Position numbers and translations under genes: made by a program | Source: Erythrobacter sp. SCSIO 43205 | GTDB lineage: Bacteria; Pseudomonadota; Alphaproteobacteria; Sphingomonadales; Sphingomonadaceae | Direction: 5' to 3' | Length of the DNA: 64,000 nucleotides | Assembly (NCBI RefSeq): GCF_019904235.1 | Contig: NZ_CP063202.1 | Span: 2,232,001-2,296,000, forward strand | Notes under the pieces: model-generated | Seen by the model: the letters and a program-made list of their open reading frames with translations, nothing else | What the model was told of the DNA's origin: nothing | The model's database searches: none | In this document: one piece after another, positions 35,314 through 44,415 of the stretch | Numbering within the stretch: position 1 is the stretch's first letter | Layout: every line of letters begins with the position of its first letter

Positions 35314-36098
35314 GCCGGCTGCACTTTGACTTCGGCTCAGAAGGCATCAAGCTCGCCGGTTCGCTCGACACGGCTCCGGGTGTCACCGGCCTTCTTATAG
35401 TCAATGGCGGAAATGAAATCCGTTCCGGCGCCTTTGCCGGACAGTCCCGGCTTGCGGCCCGGATCGCCCAAAAAGGCTTTCCAGTCTTTCGCTTTGACCG
35501 TGCCGGAACGGGAGATAGCGAAGGCGACAATCAAGGCTATCGAAACAGCGCCAGCGACATTACAGCCGCTCTCGAAGCTTTCCGCGCAATGGCCCCGCAA
35601 GTTGAACGCGTGCTCGGCTTTGGCAATTGCGATGCGGCTTCCGCGCTAATGTTGATGGGCGGTGCAGGCTTTGACGGGCTAATCTTGTCGAACCCCTGGA
35701 CATTCGAGGATGACGAGAGTGAAGGCGATGAGCCAACGCACAGCGCAGAAGCGATCCGTTCGCGCTATCTTGCGAAGCTGAAAAACCCGAGCGAAATCAT
35801 GCGCCTGTTAAAAGGTGGTGTGAATTTGCGTAAACTTGTCAAGGGGCTTGGTGGCGCTATCCGGCCGTCGAGCAATCCTTCCAGCCTTACAGATGAAATG
35901 CGCCACTCGCTTACGCGGTTTGGCGGCCGCGTCCACTTTCTCCTCGCTGGTGCAGATCGCACGGCGCAAGCATTCGATGCGGCGTGGGACAAAAATGATC
36001 CGCGCATCAGACACTGTGAGGGGGCAGGCCATGCTTATGTTGAGCCTGAGCATCGCGAATGGCTAGAGGCTCAAATTTTAAGCGCTCTGCGGGCTTAA
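35310..36098 (+). CDS. Exosortase A system-associated hydrolase 1
   Basis: A 262-residue alpha/beta hydrolase. The elbow reads LGFGNCDAASALML, with Cys where the usual Ser nucleophile sits (GxCxA), a feature of this family, and FRFDRAGTGDSEG precedes it as strand 3 and its turn. The C-terminal HCEGAGHAY provides the His. A thioesterase or transferase role on the ACP-bound intermediate is a reasonable inference. Its start overlaps hydrolase 2 by 4 nt, and its stop overlaps the convergent RNA methyltransferase by 4 nt, marking the right border of the locus. Confidence 0.88.
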   Translation: MSRLHFDFGSEGIKLAGSLDTAPGVTGLLIVNGGNEIRSGAFAGQSRLAARIAQKGFPVFRFDRAGTGDSEGDNQGYRNSASDITAALEAFRAMAPQVERVLGFGNCDAASALMLMGGAGFDGLILSNPWTFEDDESEGDEPTHSAEAIRSRYLAKLKNPSEIMRLLKGGVNLRKLVKGLGGAIRPSSNPSSLTDEMRHSLTRFGGRVHFLLAGADRTAQAFDAAWDKNDPRIRHCEGAGHAYVEPEHREWLEAQILSALRA

Positions 36099-37297
36099 CG
36101 TTCGAAAAGGCTCACCAACTCGACGTGGGTTGACCAACGAAATTGCCCCACGGGGCGCAGTTTTGTGAGCTTGAATCCGGCATTTGCCAGCACTGCACCA
36201 TCACGGGCCCAGCTCGATGGATTGCAGCTGACATAAACGACGCGCGAAAGGGTGCTGGCCGCAATCTCAGCCACTTGCGACTTCGCTCCGGCGCGCGGTG
36301 GGTCAAGCAGCACCGCGTCAAACCGGCTCAGTTCTGTTGCTTGTAGAGGGTTACGAAACAAATCGCGATGGAGCGCGATGACCTTGCCGCCAGTACGTGC
36401 GGCTGCAGATTTACAGGCCAGATGCGCTGCTTGATCAGCTTCAGCGGCTAGAACCTTGCGCCCTTGTGGACCCATTTTCGCGAGAGCAAAGGCGAAAGTA
36501 CCGAGCCCCGAAAAAAGGTCAGCAACCACACGAGCCTCATCAAGCCAAATAGTCGCATCCTCGATCATACGCGCTTCGGCATCAGGCGTGGCTTGCAGGA
36601 AAGCTCCTGGCGGCATCGCTACAGGCAGTCCGGAAAAGGTGATACTAACGGGCTCCGGCTCCCACACGGTTTCCGGGCCGTATCCTTGGTCGATGGTGAT
36701 ACGCGCAAGGCCATGCTCACGCGCGAAGTCGGAAATCGCCTCTGTCGCGGCCAGCCCTTCCAGCGGGAAATGTGTGAGCCCCAGATCAACACCCTGATCG
36801 CTAAGCGAAAGAGTCAAATCGACGTTGCCTTTGGGGCCATGCAGCGCGACCAATGTGCGCAAAGGTTCGATCAGGCTAGCAAGCTTAGGGTCCAGAACAG
36901 GACAAGCCTTAAGGTCCACCAGCCTGTGCGAACCCGCCTCCCGGTATCCAATAAGAGCGCCGCCCTTGACCTTTAGTGCGTGGAGCCCTGCTCTGCGACG
37001 GGAATGCGGCGGCGAGAGGTGTTCAGGCAACAGCTCGCCGACCTCTAGCTCCTGACCTGTCGCGGCATTGGCCACACGCTCGCGCACGAAACGCGCCAAA
37101 ACATCATCATCGCCATGCTGCAATTGGCATCCGCCACAGGTGCCAAAATGCGGGCAAGGCGGGTTTGCATGATGCGGACCATGGGTAAGCGAGCCGTCGG
37201 CTTCTAGCACATCACCGGGAACGCTCATCGCGACGTGAGTGCCATCCTCGGCGACTCCGTCACCTTTGGCTGCAATGCGGATAATTTCTTGGGCCAT
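36095..37297 (-). CDS. RNA m5U methyltransferase (RlmD/TrmA family)
   Basis: A 400-residue SAM-dependent uridine C5 methyltransferase. After the start (MAQEIIRIAAKGDG, a short TRAM-like segment) come Fe-S cluster cysteines in CPHFGTCGGCQLQH and CPVLD. The methyltransferase part has FSGLGTFAFALA (motif I), the DPPRAG motif and catalytic Cys in VYVSCNPSSWARD. The ATG at 37297 is preferred, as the in-frame upstream extension (to 37408) runs into the preceding gene; its ATG is 2 nt after that gene's TGA. rRNA or tRNA target is not decidable. Confidence 0.92.
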   Translation of the reverse strand: MAQEIIRIAAKGDGVAEDGTHVAMSVPGDVLEADGSLTHGPHHANPPCPHFGTCGGCQLQHGDDDVLARFVRERVANAATGQELEVGELLPEHLSPPHSRRRAGLHALKVKGGALIGYREAGSHRLVDLKACPVLDPKLASLIEPLRTLVALHGPKGNVDLTLSLSDQGVDLGLTHFPLEGLAATEAISDFAREHGLARITIDQGYGPETVWEPEPVSITFSGLPVAMPPGAFLQATPDAEARMIEDATIWLDEARVVADLFSGLGTFAFALAKMGPQGRKVLAAEADQAAHLACKSAAARTGGKVIALHRDLFRNPLQATELSRFDAVLLDPPRAGAKSQVAEIAASTLSRVVYVSCNPSSWARDGAVLANAGFKLTKLRPVGQFRWSTHVELVSLFER

Positions 37298-37299
37298 GA

Positions 37300-38691
37300 T
37301 CAAAGGCACTTTGTGAGCGCGGTTGGAACGCTGTGCGCCAATTGGAGCGGGGTGAAGGCAGGTCCGCAATGCCGCGCGGCTTCGCCATGCAGCCAGACGG
37401 CTTCGCAAGCCGCGTGGAAAGGATCAGCGCCATTGGCCAAGCGGCTAAGCGCGATCCCGGCGAGCACGTCGCCGCTTCCTGCAACTGACAGCCACGATGG
37501 CGCGGGCCTTGCCAATCGCAAGCGGCCATCTGGTGCGGCTATCACCGTGTCTGGGCCCTTGGCGAGAACAACGATGTTCGCCGCCCGAGCGAGCGCAAGC
37601 GCGCGTTCCCGCCGACCTTCTGCGATCACCGCAAAGCTTTTGCAAAGTGCCTCAAGCTCCCCATCATGCGGCGTCGCGAGAATGGGTTGATTCTCGCCGA
37701 GCATATCCGGCTTCAACAGCATTAGAGCATCGGCATCCAAAACCAGTGGCTTGCCCGAAGAGATGGCAGCGGTGAGGCGCGCTGTGGCCTTTTCATCGCG
37801 CCCAAGTCCGGGACCGACAAGAACCGCCCGGGTTCGTTTGTCGTCAAGCACGGGTTCCAAGTCACCCGACGTTTCGACGAGAGCCGGGTTGTCTCCAGTG
37901 GCTTCGCCTTGCCTCGCAAGCTTGATATAACCCGCCCCGCCGCGCATCGCCGCCTCCGCAGCAAGGCGCCCTGCCCCCGGCATTGCGCCGCCAACGATCA
38001 CTCCAAGACCGCGCGTGTACTTATGAGCGTCGCTTGCTGGCGCGCTGATATTGGGTTTGCGTAGCGGTTCAGCAGCCCCATCAACTGCCTCGACCCCAAT
38101 CGGAACAAGACGCTGCACGCCCATCTTGTTACGCCCCGGCAGCATGAAATGCGCAAATTTCCATGCGCCAAGCGCCAAGGTAGCATCGAAGCGCGGCAGT
38201 TTCTCATTGAGCAAGGCGCCTGTATCGCTTGCAATCCCGCTTGGCATATCGAGCGCGATACGAAACTGATGCCGTTCGGACAGATCGCGCAGGAGCAAAA
38301 AATGTGCTGCGCTCAACGGGCGCGTAAGGCCAGAACCAAACAGGCAATCGACGAAGACTTCGCCCTGCACCTCTCCGCCCGAGCTCACGACGCTCTTGCC
38401 CCACAGATCGCGAGCCTTTTGGGCTGCATCGGTTTTGGGCGGGTCGGGAGCGACCACCTGCACTTTGAGCCCGGCTTCGCTCAGGCGGTGCGCCATGACA
38501 TAGCCATCGCCGCCGTTGTTACCGGGACCGCACAGGATCGTGACCCTGCGCCCGGCGGCAATGCGCCTGACCCATTCGCTTGCGCGCCCTGAGGCAAGCT
38601 GCATCAGGTCAAAAACAGGCGTGCCTGCGTCGAAAATGCGCTGTTCGGCCGCGCGCATTTGCTCAACGGTGAGGATTTGCTCAACAGTCAT
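37300..38691 (-). CDS. nnr: Bifunctional NAD(P)HX epimerase/dehydratase
   Basis: A 463-residue repair enzyme that converts damaged NAD(P)H hydrates back to NAD(P)H. The N-terminal YjeF_N epimerase domain (to about 210) has ILCGPGNNGGDGYV, and the C-terminal ribokinase-like ADP-dependent dehydratase has VLVGPGLGRDEKA, LVLDADAL and the signature AGSGDVLAGIAL. ATG 38691 (MTVEQILTVEQM) is chosen because the longer frame reaches into the upstream lipoprotein gene. It lies 8 nt after that gene and 2 nt before the RNA methyltransferase, so the run is probably one transcript. Confidence 0.93.
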   Translation of the reverse strand: MTVEQILTVEQMRAAEQRIFDAGTPVFDLMQLASGRASEWVRRIAAGRRVTILCGPGNNGGDGYVMAHRLSEAGLKVQVVAPDPPKTDAAQKARDLWGKSVVSSGGEVQGEVFVDCLFGSGLTRPLSAAHFLLLRDLSERHQFRIALDMPSGIASDTGALLNEKLPRFDATLALGAWKFAHFMLPGRNKMGVQRLVPIGVEAVDGAAEPLRKPNISAPASDAHKYTRGLGVIVGGAMPGAGRLAAEAAMRGGAGYIKLARQGEATGDNPALVETSGDLEPVLDDKRTRAVLVGPGLGRDEKATARLTAAISSGKPLVLDADALMLLKPDMLGENQPILATPHDGELEALCKSFAVIAEGRRERALALARAANIVVLAKGPDTVIAAPDGRLRLARPAPSWLSVAGSGDVLAGIALSRLANGADPFHAACEAVWLHGEAARHCGPAFTPLQLAHSVPTALTKCL

Positions 38692-38699
38692 TTGTCCGC

Positions 38700-39056
38700 T
38701 CACGCGCCGGAGGGCGCAGGAATGGGCACGCGATATTGATCTCCATCGACCGAAAACTGCCAAGCACCTTGGACCGCTGAGTCCTGCATGATCGCGTTTT
38801 CAGCACCGTCGAGCGCGATCACTCCGCTGGCGTCTTCATTGACAGAAAAGCGGCGAAAACCGCCTTCGGGATGGTGGATCAGGAATTTCTGACCCACTTC
38901 ATCGCCAATCCATTCAAGAGTGCAAACATTCGCAAACTCAGCACCCGCACCGATCGCGCAATCAACCTTGTCGCCTTCGGGTTCGGGCGTTTCGCCCACT
39001 CCGCAAGCAGCAAGACCGATTGCGAGAAGGCCCGCACTAAATGTCCGCAAATACAT
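38700..39056 (-). CDS. Small lipoprotein of unknown function
   Basis: A 118-residue secreted lipoprotein. The ATG at 39056 opens a short signal ([19 protein letters not shown], lipobox Leu-Ala-Ala-Cys at residue 18), then a compact domain with Cys pairs ([18 protein letters not shown]) and a Trp-rich end ([19 protein letters not shown]). I recognise no family. A longer frame upstream would lie deep within ilvD. It overlaps the ilvD end by 20 nt and is followed by nnr, so it seems to ride on the ilvD transcript. Confidence 0.75.
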   Translation of the reverse strand: MYLRTFSAGLLAIGLAACGVGETPEPEGDKVDCAIGAGAEFANVCTLEWIGDEVGQKFLIHHPEGGFRRFSVNEDASGVIALDGAENAIMQDSAVQGAWQFSVDGDQYRVPIPAPSGA

Positions 39057-40752
39057 GAGTCTCCGCCTTTGCCCCTGGATGGGTGAGCGCGCCTTTTCGC
39101 GCTGGTCCCACGTTTTGAGCATAGCGCCAAAGCGCGCCGGATTGGTAGTCATTCATGCGCGGTTGCCACGCTTTGCGGCGTTCGACGAGCACGTCTTCGT
39201 CGACGAGAAGGTCGATTGTGCCCGATTCTGCGTCGATTGAAATTGTGTCGCCATCTTCGACCAAGGCAATCGGACCGCCATCTGCAGCTTCGGGCCCAAC
39301 GTGGCCAATACAGAAACCGCGCGTCGCGCCGGAGAAGCGGCCATCGGTGATTAGCGCCACTTTTTCGCCCATCCCCTGACCATAAAGGGCAGCGGTGGTG
39401 GAGAGCATTTCGCGCATACCGGGGCCGCCCTTGGGCCCTTCATAGCGGATAATGATGACTGACCCTTCGGCAATGTCGCGCTTCTCAACGGCGGCAAAGG
39501 CATCTTCTTCGCAATCGAATACGCGCGCCGTGCCAGTGAATTTAAGCCGCTCCATGCCGGCAACTTTTACGATGGCACCATCGGGAGCAAGCGAGCCTTT
39601 CAGCCCGACGACGCCGCCTGTCGGGGTGATCGGCTTTGCTACATCGTAAAAGACCTTCTGATCGGGGTTCCAGGTGATCTCCTCGATATTCTCACCCAAG
39701 GTTTTACCGGTGACTGTCATAGGATTGGGGTCGAGGAAACCTCCTTCCAGCAGTGTCTTCATACCCATATAGATGCCGCCTGCTTCGTGCATATCCTTGG
39801 CAACGTACTTACCGCCGGGTTTCAAGTCCGCGATGTAAGGTGTTGATTTGAAGATTTCAGCAACGTCAAACAAATCAAATTCAATCCCCGCCTCGCTGGC
39901 CATCGCCGGAAGGTGCAGCGCGGCGTTGGTTGAACCGCCGGTTGCTGCGACGACGCGCGCGGCGTTCTCAAATGCGGCCTTGGTGCAGATATCGCGGGGG
40001 CGTAGGTTAAGTTTCAAAAGCTCCATAACCTGTGAGCCAGCTGCACGAGCAATCTCTTCGCGCGACCGGAAAGGAGCGGGAGCCATATTGCTGTTTGGCA
40101 GTGACAAGCCGATGGCCTCGCCCACACACGCCATCGTGTTCGCCGTAAACTGACCACCGCAAGCGCCGTGACCGGGGCACGCAACTTTCTCAAGCGCGAT
40201 AAGCTCCTGCAGCGGGCAATTGCCAGCGGCGTGTTGCCCGACTTTCTCAAACACATCGACGACGGTCACATCCTCGCCATTATATGTGCCCGGAAGGATC
40301 GAGCCGCCGTAAACAAAAATGGACGGCACATTGAGCCGCAACATCGACATCATCATGCCGGGAAGGCTTTTATCGCAACCTGCAAAGCCAACGAGCGCAT
40401 CGTAGCAGTGTCCGCGAACAGATACCTCGACACTGTCTGCGATAACTTCGCGACTGATAAGGGAGCTTTTCATGCCCTGGTGCCCCATGGCAATGCCATC
40501 GGTGACAGTAATCGTGTTGAACCGGCGCGGAGTTCCGCCGTTTGCGATCACACCTTCGCGGCAGATATCGGCCTGCGCGTTCAAGGTTGTGTTGCACGGC
40601 GCTGAATCATTGCCCGCACTCGCCACAGCCACAAAAGGCTGTGCGATCTCTTCTTCGGTCATGCCCATGGCATAGTAATAGGAGCGGTGCGGCGCGCGCT
40701 CTGGCCCGACTGATACGTGACGCGAGGGAAGCTTGGATTTGTCGAACGACAT
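39037..40752 (-). CDS. ilvD: Dihydroxy-acid dehydratase
   Basis: A 571-residue Fe-S dehydratase that makes 2-oxoisovalerate and 2-oxo-3-methylvalerate in valine and isoleucine synthesis. Three conserved cysteines are visible, in [21 protein letters not shown] and [15 protein letters not shown], matching a [2Fe-2S] enzyme of the IlvD/EDD family; the IlvD assignment rests on [19 protein letters not shown] and on the rest of the sequence. Length is about usual (E. coli 616). No other ilv genes are near. The following lipoprotein gene overlaps its 3' end. Confidence 0.94.
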   Translation of the reverse strand: MSFDKSKLPSRHVSVGPERAPHRSYYYAMGMTEEEIAQPFVAVASAGNDSAPCNTTLNAQADICREGVIANGGTPRRFNTITVTDGIAMGHQGMKSSLISREVIADSVEVSVRGHCYDALVGFAGCDKSLPGMMMSMLRLNVPSIFVYGGSILPGTYNGEDVTVVDVFEKVGQHAAGNCPLQELIALEKVACPGHGACGGQFTANTMACVGEAIGLSLPNSNMAPAPFRSREEIARAAGSQVMELLKLNLRPRDICTKAAFENAARVVAATGGSTNAALHLPAMASEAGIEFDLFDVAEIFKSTPYIADLKPGGKYVAKDMHEAGGIYMGMKTLLEGGFLDPNPMTVTGKTLGENIEEITWNPDQKVFYDVAKPITPTGGVVGLKGSLAPDGAIVKVAGMERLKFTGTARVFDCEEDAFAAVEKRDIAEGSVIIIRYEGPKGGPGMREMLSTTAALYGQGMGEKVALITDGRFSGATRGFCIGHVGPEAADGGPIALVEDGDTISIDAESGTIDLLVDEDVLVERRKAWQPRMNDYQSGALWRYAQNVGPARKGALTHPGAKAETHVFADI

Positions 40753-40794
40753 ATAATTACCCGTCAGATTTGATTTGAGTAACGCCCCCTGCCT

Positions 40795-41517
40795 TTAGTC
40801 GAGCGCGAGCGCAACCCTTCCGCACACATCCGCCACCAAAGCAGCCAAGCGCGCCTGATCCGCTCGCGTCGAAATCAGGTCATTGCGGATTTCAATCGCA
40901 CAATAGGGTCGGCCATGGGCTTCGGCGTGGCGGTTCATTGTCGCGTTCAATTGCTTGCCTGAATATGGCTCATTGTCGCCGACATTGAGCCCCTCGTCTT
41001 TGAACAGCCGGATTGCGTGGCGGGCGGCGCGGTCGTCTTCATTGTAGAGTAGGCCTACATCCCATGGGCGCCTATCACCGCCGCTTTCAAGTTTGGGAGT
41101 GAAGCTGTGCAGCGAAATAATCAGCTCCGGGCGCGCTGCATCAAGCCATTTGGCGAGCGCTGCGTGATAGGGGCGGTGATAGGTGTCGAGCCGCGCCTCG
41201 ACATTTGCGCCGATGTTACCGGGGATGAGGTGACCGTCGCTTTCCGTTGGCACGACATGGGGATGATCTTCCTCGCGGTGGAGGTCGATCACAAGGCGGC
41301 TCACCTGCGCCATATGGGCAGGGATGCCGTGTCGCCGCGCCATACGATCAACGATCCCGCCTGCGCCGATATCAATCGCGATATGATTTTCGAGCAGACT
41401 TTCGGGAATGCCCAAGTGCACATCTTCAGGCACAAAATTCGATGCATGGTCGCATACGCTCACTATGCCGCCCGGCTTCACATCGCCAATGTGTTTGTAT
41501 GGCAACCCATCGATCAT
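40795..41517 (-). CDS. N-formylglutamate amidohydrolase family protein
   Basis: A 240-residue zinc amidohydrolase of the HutG/FGase family. Landmarks are SVCDHASNFVP near the N-terminus, VIDLHREEDHPHVVPTESDG, HRPYHAALAKWLD and ELIISLHSFTPKL, plus AIEIRNDLI at the C-terminal end. The ATG at 41517 forms an ATGA overlap with the ispE stop, the reason this start is preferred over one 8 codons earlier. The family includes enzymes that act on N-formylglutamate in histidine degradation, but without other hut genes nearby the substrate is open. Confidence 0.88.
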   Translation of the reverse strand: MIDGLPYKHIGDVKPGGIVSVCDHASNFVPEDVHLGIPESLLENHIAIDIGAGGIVDRMARRHGIPAHMAQVSRLVIDLHREEDHPHVVPTESDGHLIPGNIGANVEARLDTYHRPYHAALAKWLDAARPELIISLHSFTPKLESGGDRRPWDVGLLYNEDDRAARHAIRLFKDEGLNVGDNEPYSGKQLNATMNRHAEAHGRPYCAIEIRNDLISTRADQARLAALVADVCGRVALALD

Positions 41518-42338
41518 CTCAGTTTCCCGCCGAGCGTCCACCAGTCGGGACGCTCTGTCTTTAACCGCTTAAGCGCGTCGTCACGGGCGCTCTCTTCTTC
41601 GTACAACGCAAAACAGGTCGCTCCTGATCCCGACATACGGGTGAGCCACGCATTATCCTTGGCCAGTTCAGCGAGAACCTCGGGGATAACGGGGCAAAGA
41701 GCAAAGGCCGGTTCATCAAGGTCGTTACGGCCCTGCTCTGCAATATCACGCGCGGTCCCTTCGGGGAGCGGGCCAAGGTCCTTTTGGCCCCAAGCTTTGA
41801 ACACGCTCGCCGTTGAGAGCGTTATGCGCGGGTTGACCAGGAGGACCGGTGTGCCTTTGAGATCGTCCTCAAGCGGCTCCAATTCGGTGCCCGTGCCCCG
41901 CCCAATTGCGGTTTCGCTGCGCACGCATGAGGGTACATCTGCACCGAGTTTCGCTGCGCGCTCCTGCCAGTCGTCGGGGAGGCCGTGGAGGCGCTCGACC
42001 AGCCGGAAAACAGCGCCTGCGTCCGCCGAGCCTCCCCCAAGGCCAGCGGCGACGGGGAGATTCTTTTCGAGGGTGATGTTTAGGCCCTGTTCGAAATCAC
42101 GCGGTCGCGGGAGTACGGACAGTGCCTTGGCCACCAGATTGTCGAAGGGATCGTCGATCCCGGCTGCGAATTCGCCGAGTGTGGTGACTTGGTCCTGCTC
42201 GCTGGTTTGAGCGCTCAGCGTGTCGCCGGCGTCGACGAAGGCGAACAGCGTTTCAAGCTCATGATAGCCATCCTCACGCCGCTTGCGGACATGCAGCGCA
42301 AGGTTGATCTTGGCGTAGGCGGTTTCATTATAAGTCAT
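41514..42338 (-). CDS. ispE: 4-diphosphocytidyl-2-C-methyl-D-erythritol kinase
   Basis: A 274-residue GHMP kinase that phosphorylates CDP-methylerythritol in the MEP isoprenoid pathway. The start ETAYAKINLALHVRKRREDGYHELETLFAF carries the IspE N-terminal substrate motif (Lys in AKINL), and the ATP motif is PVAAGLGGGSADAGAVFRL at about residues 92-110. The C-terminal MSGSGATCFALYE is the third GHMP motif. It precedes the amidohydrolase with an ATGA overlap and follows the small lipoprotein gene on the same strand. Confidence 0.94.
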   Translation of the reverse strand: MTYNETAYAKINLALHVRKRREDGYHELETLFAFVDAGDTLSAQTSEQDQVTTLGEFAAGIDDPFDNLVAKALSVLPRPRDFEQGLNITLEKNLPVAAGLGGGSADAGAVFRLVERLHGLPDDWQERAAKLGADVPSCVRSETAIGRGTGTELEPLEDDLKGTPVLLVNPRITLSTASVFKAWGQKDLGPLPEGTARDIAEQGRNDLDEPAFALCPVIPEVLAELAKDNAWLTRMSGSGATCFALYEEESARDDALKRLKTERPDWWTLGGKLR

Positions 42339-42357
42339 ATTTAGGCGCCAGCGCCAA

Positions 42358-42675
42358 TTATTCGATCATTGCTGCGCAAGCATATTCCACTTCTCGACCG
42401 CTTTCATTCATTTCCTCTGCAAATTCAGAGCATGCCTGAAAGTTATCGCCGTATCCGTAAAATACAGCAGTCCGGTCATCTGGAGCCATGGATGACACTT
42501 TAACGAGCCATGCGGGAGAAGATCCCAGTCCCTCGGTGTTTCCCTTCAGAGCTTCTTGAAGGCGCGCGTCACGGTTTTGGTATTTATCGCCCTCTGCCTC
42601 AAAGCACGCGGAGGTTGCCAATAGCACGAACAACACCAGAGCCAGATCGCCACGCATGCTCATCACTCCCATCAC
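42358..42675 (-). CDS. Small lipoprotein of unknown function
   Basis: A 105-residue lipoprotein: a hydrophobic signal (LALVLFVLLATSACFEAEG) with lipobox Ala-Thr-Ser-Ala-Cys, lipidated Cys24 (or Cys18 from the second start MRGDLAL), then a polar domain with paired cysteines (QACSEFAEEM and EYACAAMIE). I do not recognise the family. Its first ATG overlaps the ETF-QO stop by 4 nt, making it the tail of that transcript, ahead of ispE. Confidence 0.7.
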   Translation of the reverse strand: MMGVMSMRGDLALVLFVLLATSACFEAEGDKYQNRDARLQEALKGNTEGLGSSPAWLVKVSSMAPDDRTAVFYGYGDNFQACSEFAEEMNESGREVEYACAAMIE

Positions 42676-44318
42676 ATATTCGGATAGTTAGGACCGCCCA
42701 TCCCCTCTGGGGTCACCCAGTTGATGTTCTGGTTGGGGTCCTTGATGTCGCAGGTCTTGCAGTGGACACAGTTTTGCGAGTTGATTTGGAAGCGAGGTTC
42801 TTTGCCCTCTTCCTCAATCCACTCGTATACGCCCGCTGGGCAATAGCGCGAGGAAGGTCCGCCAAAGACGTCGTATTCGCTGGCCTTCTGAAGATCGAGA
42901 TCACCCACCTGCAAGTGAACCGGTTGGTCCTCTGCGTGGTTGGTGAAGGAATAGGCCACATTGGTCAGGCGGTCGAAGCTGATCACACCATCCGGCTTTG
43001 GATAGTCGATCTTGGGATACATATCCGCACGGCCCGTCATGGTGTAGTCGGGGTGGTGCTTCATGCTGATCGGCAGTCCGATTTTGAGTGTGCGCATCCA
43101 CATATCGGCGCCGGCAAGGATGGTGCCGATGTCTTCGCCATATTTCGCAACGGCTGGCTCTGCGTTTTGAACCAGTTTGAGCTCGTCCGCGATCCAGCTT
43201 GAACGAACGGCAGGCTCGTAGCTTTGCAGTTCCGGCTGGCTGTCGTGGTTGCCGATTTCTTCAGCAATGGCTTCTGCACACAGCATCGCGCTCTTCATCG
43301 CGGTGTGCGAGCCCTTGATGCGCGGCACGTTTACGAAACCAGCTGCACAGCCGATAAGAGCACCGCCGGGGAAGGCGAGCTTTGGCACAGACTGCCAGCC
43401 GCCCTCGTTAATCGCACGCGCGCCATAGGCCACGCGGGTGCCCCCTTCGAGCATTTCGCGGATCGCGGGGTGCTGTTTCCAGCGCTGGAACTCCTGATAG
43501 GGTGAAACCCAGGGGTTTGCGTAATCAAGCGCGGTGACAAAGCCGATTGCGACCTGATTGTTCGCCTGATGGTAGAAGAAGCCGCCGCCCCAGGTGCCGC
43601 TTTCTGAAAGCGGCCAGCCTTGCGTGTGGATCACACGGCCCGGAACGTGCTTTGCAGGGTCGATGTCCCACAGCTCTTTAATGCCAAGGCCATAAACCTG
43701 CGGCTCGCAATTGGCCTCAAGGTCGAATTTCGCCTTGATCGATTTGGTCAGGTGCCCGCGCGCGCCCTCGGCAAAGAGGGTGTATTTCGCCTCGATATCC
43801 ATGCCGGGCTGATAATCGGGCTTTTTGCTGCCATCTTCGGCGATGCCCATGTCCTGTGTAGCGACGCCTTTGACCACGCCATTGTCGTCATAGAGGACGC
43901 CTGAGGCAGGGAAGCCGGGGAAGACCATCACGCCAAGCGCTTCGGCCTGTTCGCCAAGCCAGCGGGTCATATTGCCAAGCGAGCCAGTGTAGCAGCCCTT
44001 ATTGCTCATCAATGGCGGCATGATGAAGTGCGGCAGAGAGGTTTTGCCAGTCTTCGAAAGCGACCAGTGCCAGTTATCCGTCACCGGCGTTTCGGCCATC
44101 GGGCAATCCATATCGCGCCAATCGGGGAAAAGTTCATCGAGAGCTTTGGGATCGACCACCGCGCCCGAAAGAATGTGCGCGCCGATTTCTGATCCTTTTT
44201 CAAGGACTACGACTTCGAGTTCTTCGTTCAGTTGCTTCAAACGGATCGCAGCGGAAAGGCCGGCTGGCCCACCACCCACAATCACAACGTCGCATGGCAT
44301 TGATTCGCGTTCGCTCAT
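42672..44318 (-). CDS. Electron transfer flavoprotein-ubiquinone oxidoreductase
   Basis: A 548-residue membrane-associated flavoprotein that passes electrons from ETF, fed by acyl-CoA and amine dehydrogenases, to ubiquinone. The FAD motif VVIVGGGPAGLSAAIRL is at the N-terminus. The ubiquinone-side segments GCYTGSLGNMTRWL and GALIGCAAGFVNVPRIKGSHTAMK are of the ETF-QO type. The C-terminal [4Fe-4S] ligands are in NCVHCKTCDIKDPNQ; the protein ends GGPNYPNM. It is the usual length. A perfect palindrome lies in its upstream region, suggesting regulated expression. Confidence 0.95.
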   Translation of the reverse strand: MSERESMPCDVVIVGGGPAGLSAAIRLKQLNEELEVVVLEKGSEIGAHILSGAVVDPKALDELFPDWRDMDCPMAETPVTDNWHWSLSKTGKTSLPHFIMPPLMSNKGCYTGSLGNMTRWLGEQAEALGVMVFPGFPASGVLYDDNGVVKGVATQDMGIAEDGSKKPDYQPGMDIEAKYTLFAEGARGHLTKSIKAKFDLEANCEPQVYGLGIKELWDIDPAKHVPGRVIHTQGWPLSESGTWGGGFFYHQANNQVAIGFVTALDYANPWVSPYQEFQRWKQHPAIREMLEGGTRVAYGARAINEGGWQSVPKLAFPGGALIGCAAGFVNVPRIKGSHTAMKSAMLCAEAIAEEIGNHDSQPELQSYEPAVRSSWIADELKLVQNAEPAVAKYGEDIGTILAGADMWMRTLKIGLPISMKHHPDYTMTGRADMYPKIDYPKPDGVISFDRLTNVAYSFTNHAEDQPVHLQVGDLDLQKASEYDVFGGPSSRYCPAGVYEWIEEEGKEPRFQINSQNCVHCKTCDIKDPNQNINWVTPEGMGGPNYPNM

Positions 44319-44346
44319 CGGCTTTTCTATCCCAATCTGTCGTTTC

Positions 44347-44360
44347 GCGAGCTTTCTCGC
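44347..44360 (+). repeat. Small inverted repeat in the divergent gap
   Basis: GCGAG-CTTT-CTCGC occupies 44347-44360. It lies in the 97-nt gap between ETF-QO and the UDG-like gene, near the putative ETF-QO transcription start, and could be an operator half-site or a hairpin in the ETF-QO leader. The inverted repeat is exact, but its function is uncertain. Confidence 0.3.
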
Positions 44361-44371
44361 ATATTATGTGC

Positions 44372-44385
44372 GCAAGTGCACTTGC
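44372..44385 (+). promoter_or_regulatory. Perfect 14-bp palindrome, candidate operator of ETF-QO
   Basis: GCAAGTGCACTTGC is its own reverse complement. On the minus strand it overlaps the spacer of a promoter-like pair, TTAGCA then 16 nt then TAATAT, reading toward ETF-QO; a repressor bound here would block polymerase. The regulator is unknown. The gap also serves the divergent UDG-like gene. Confidence 0.5.
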
Positions 44386-44415
44386 TAAGCGTTAGTCTCA
44401 CAGTCAAGGGGGGCT

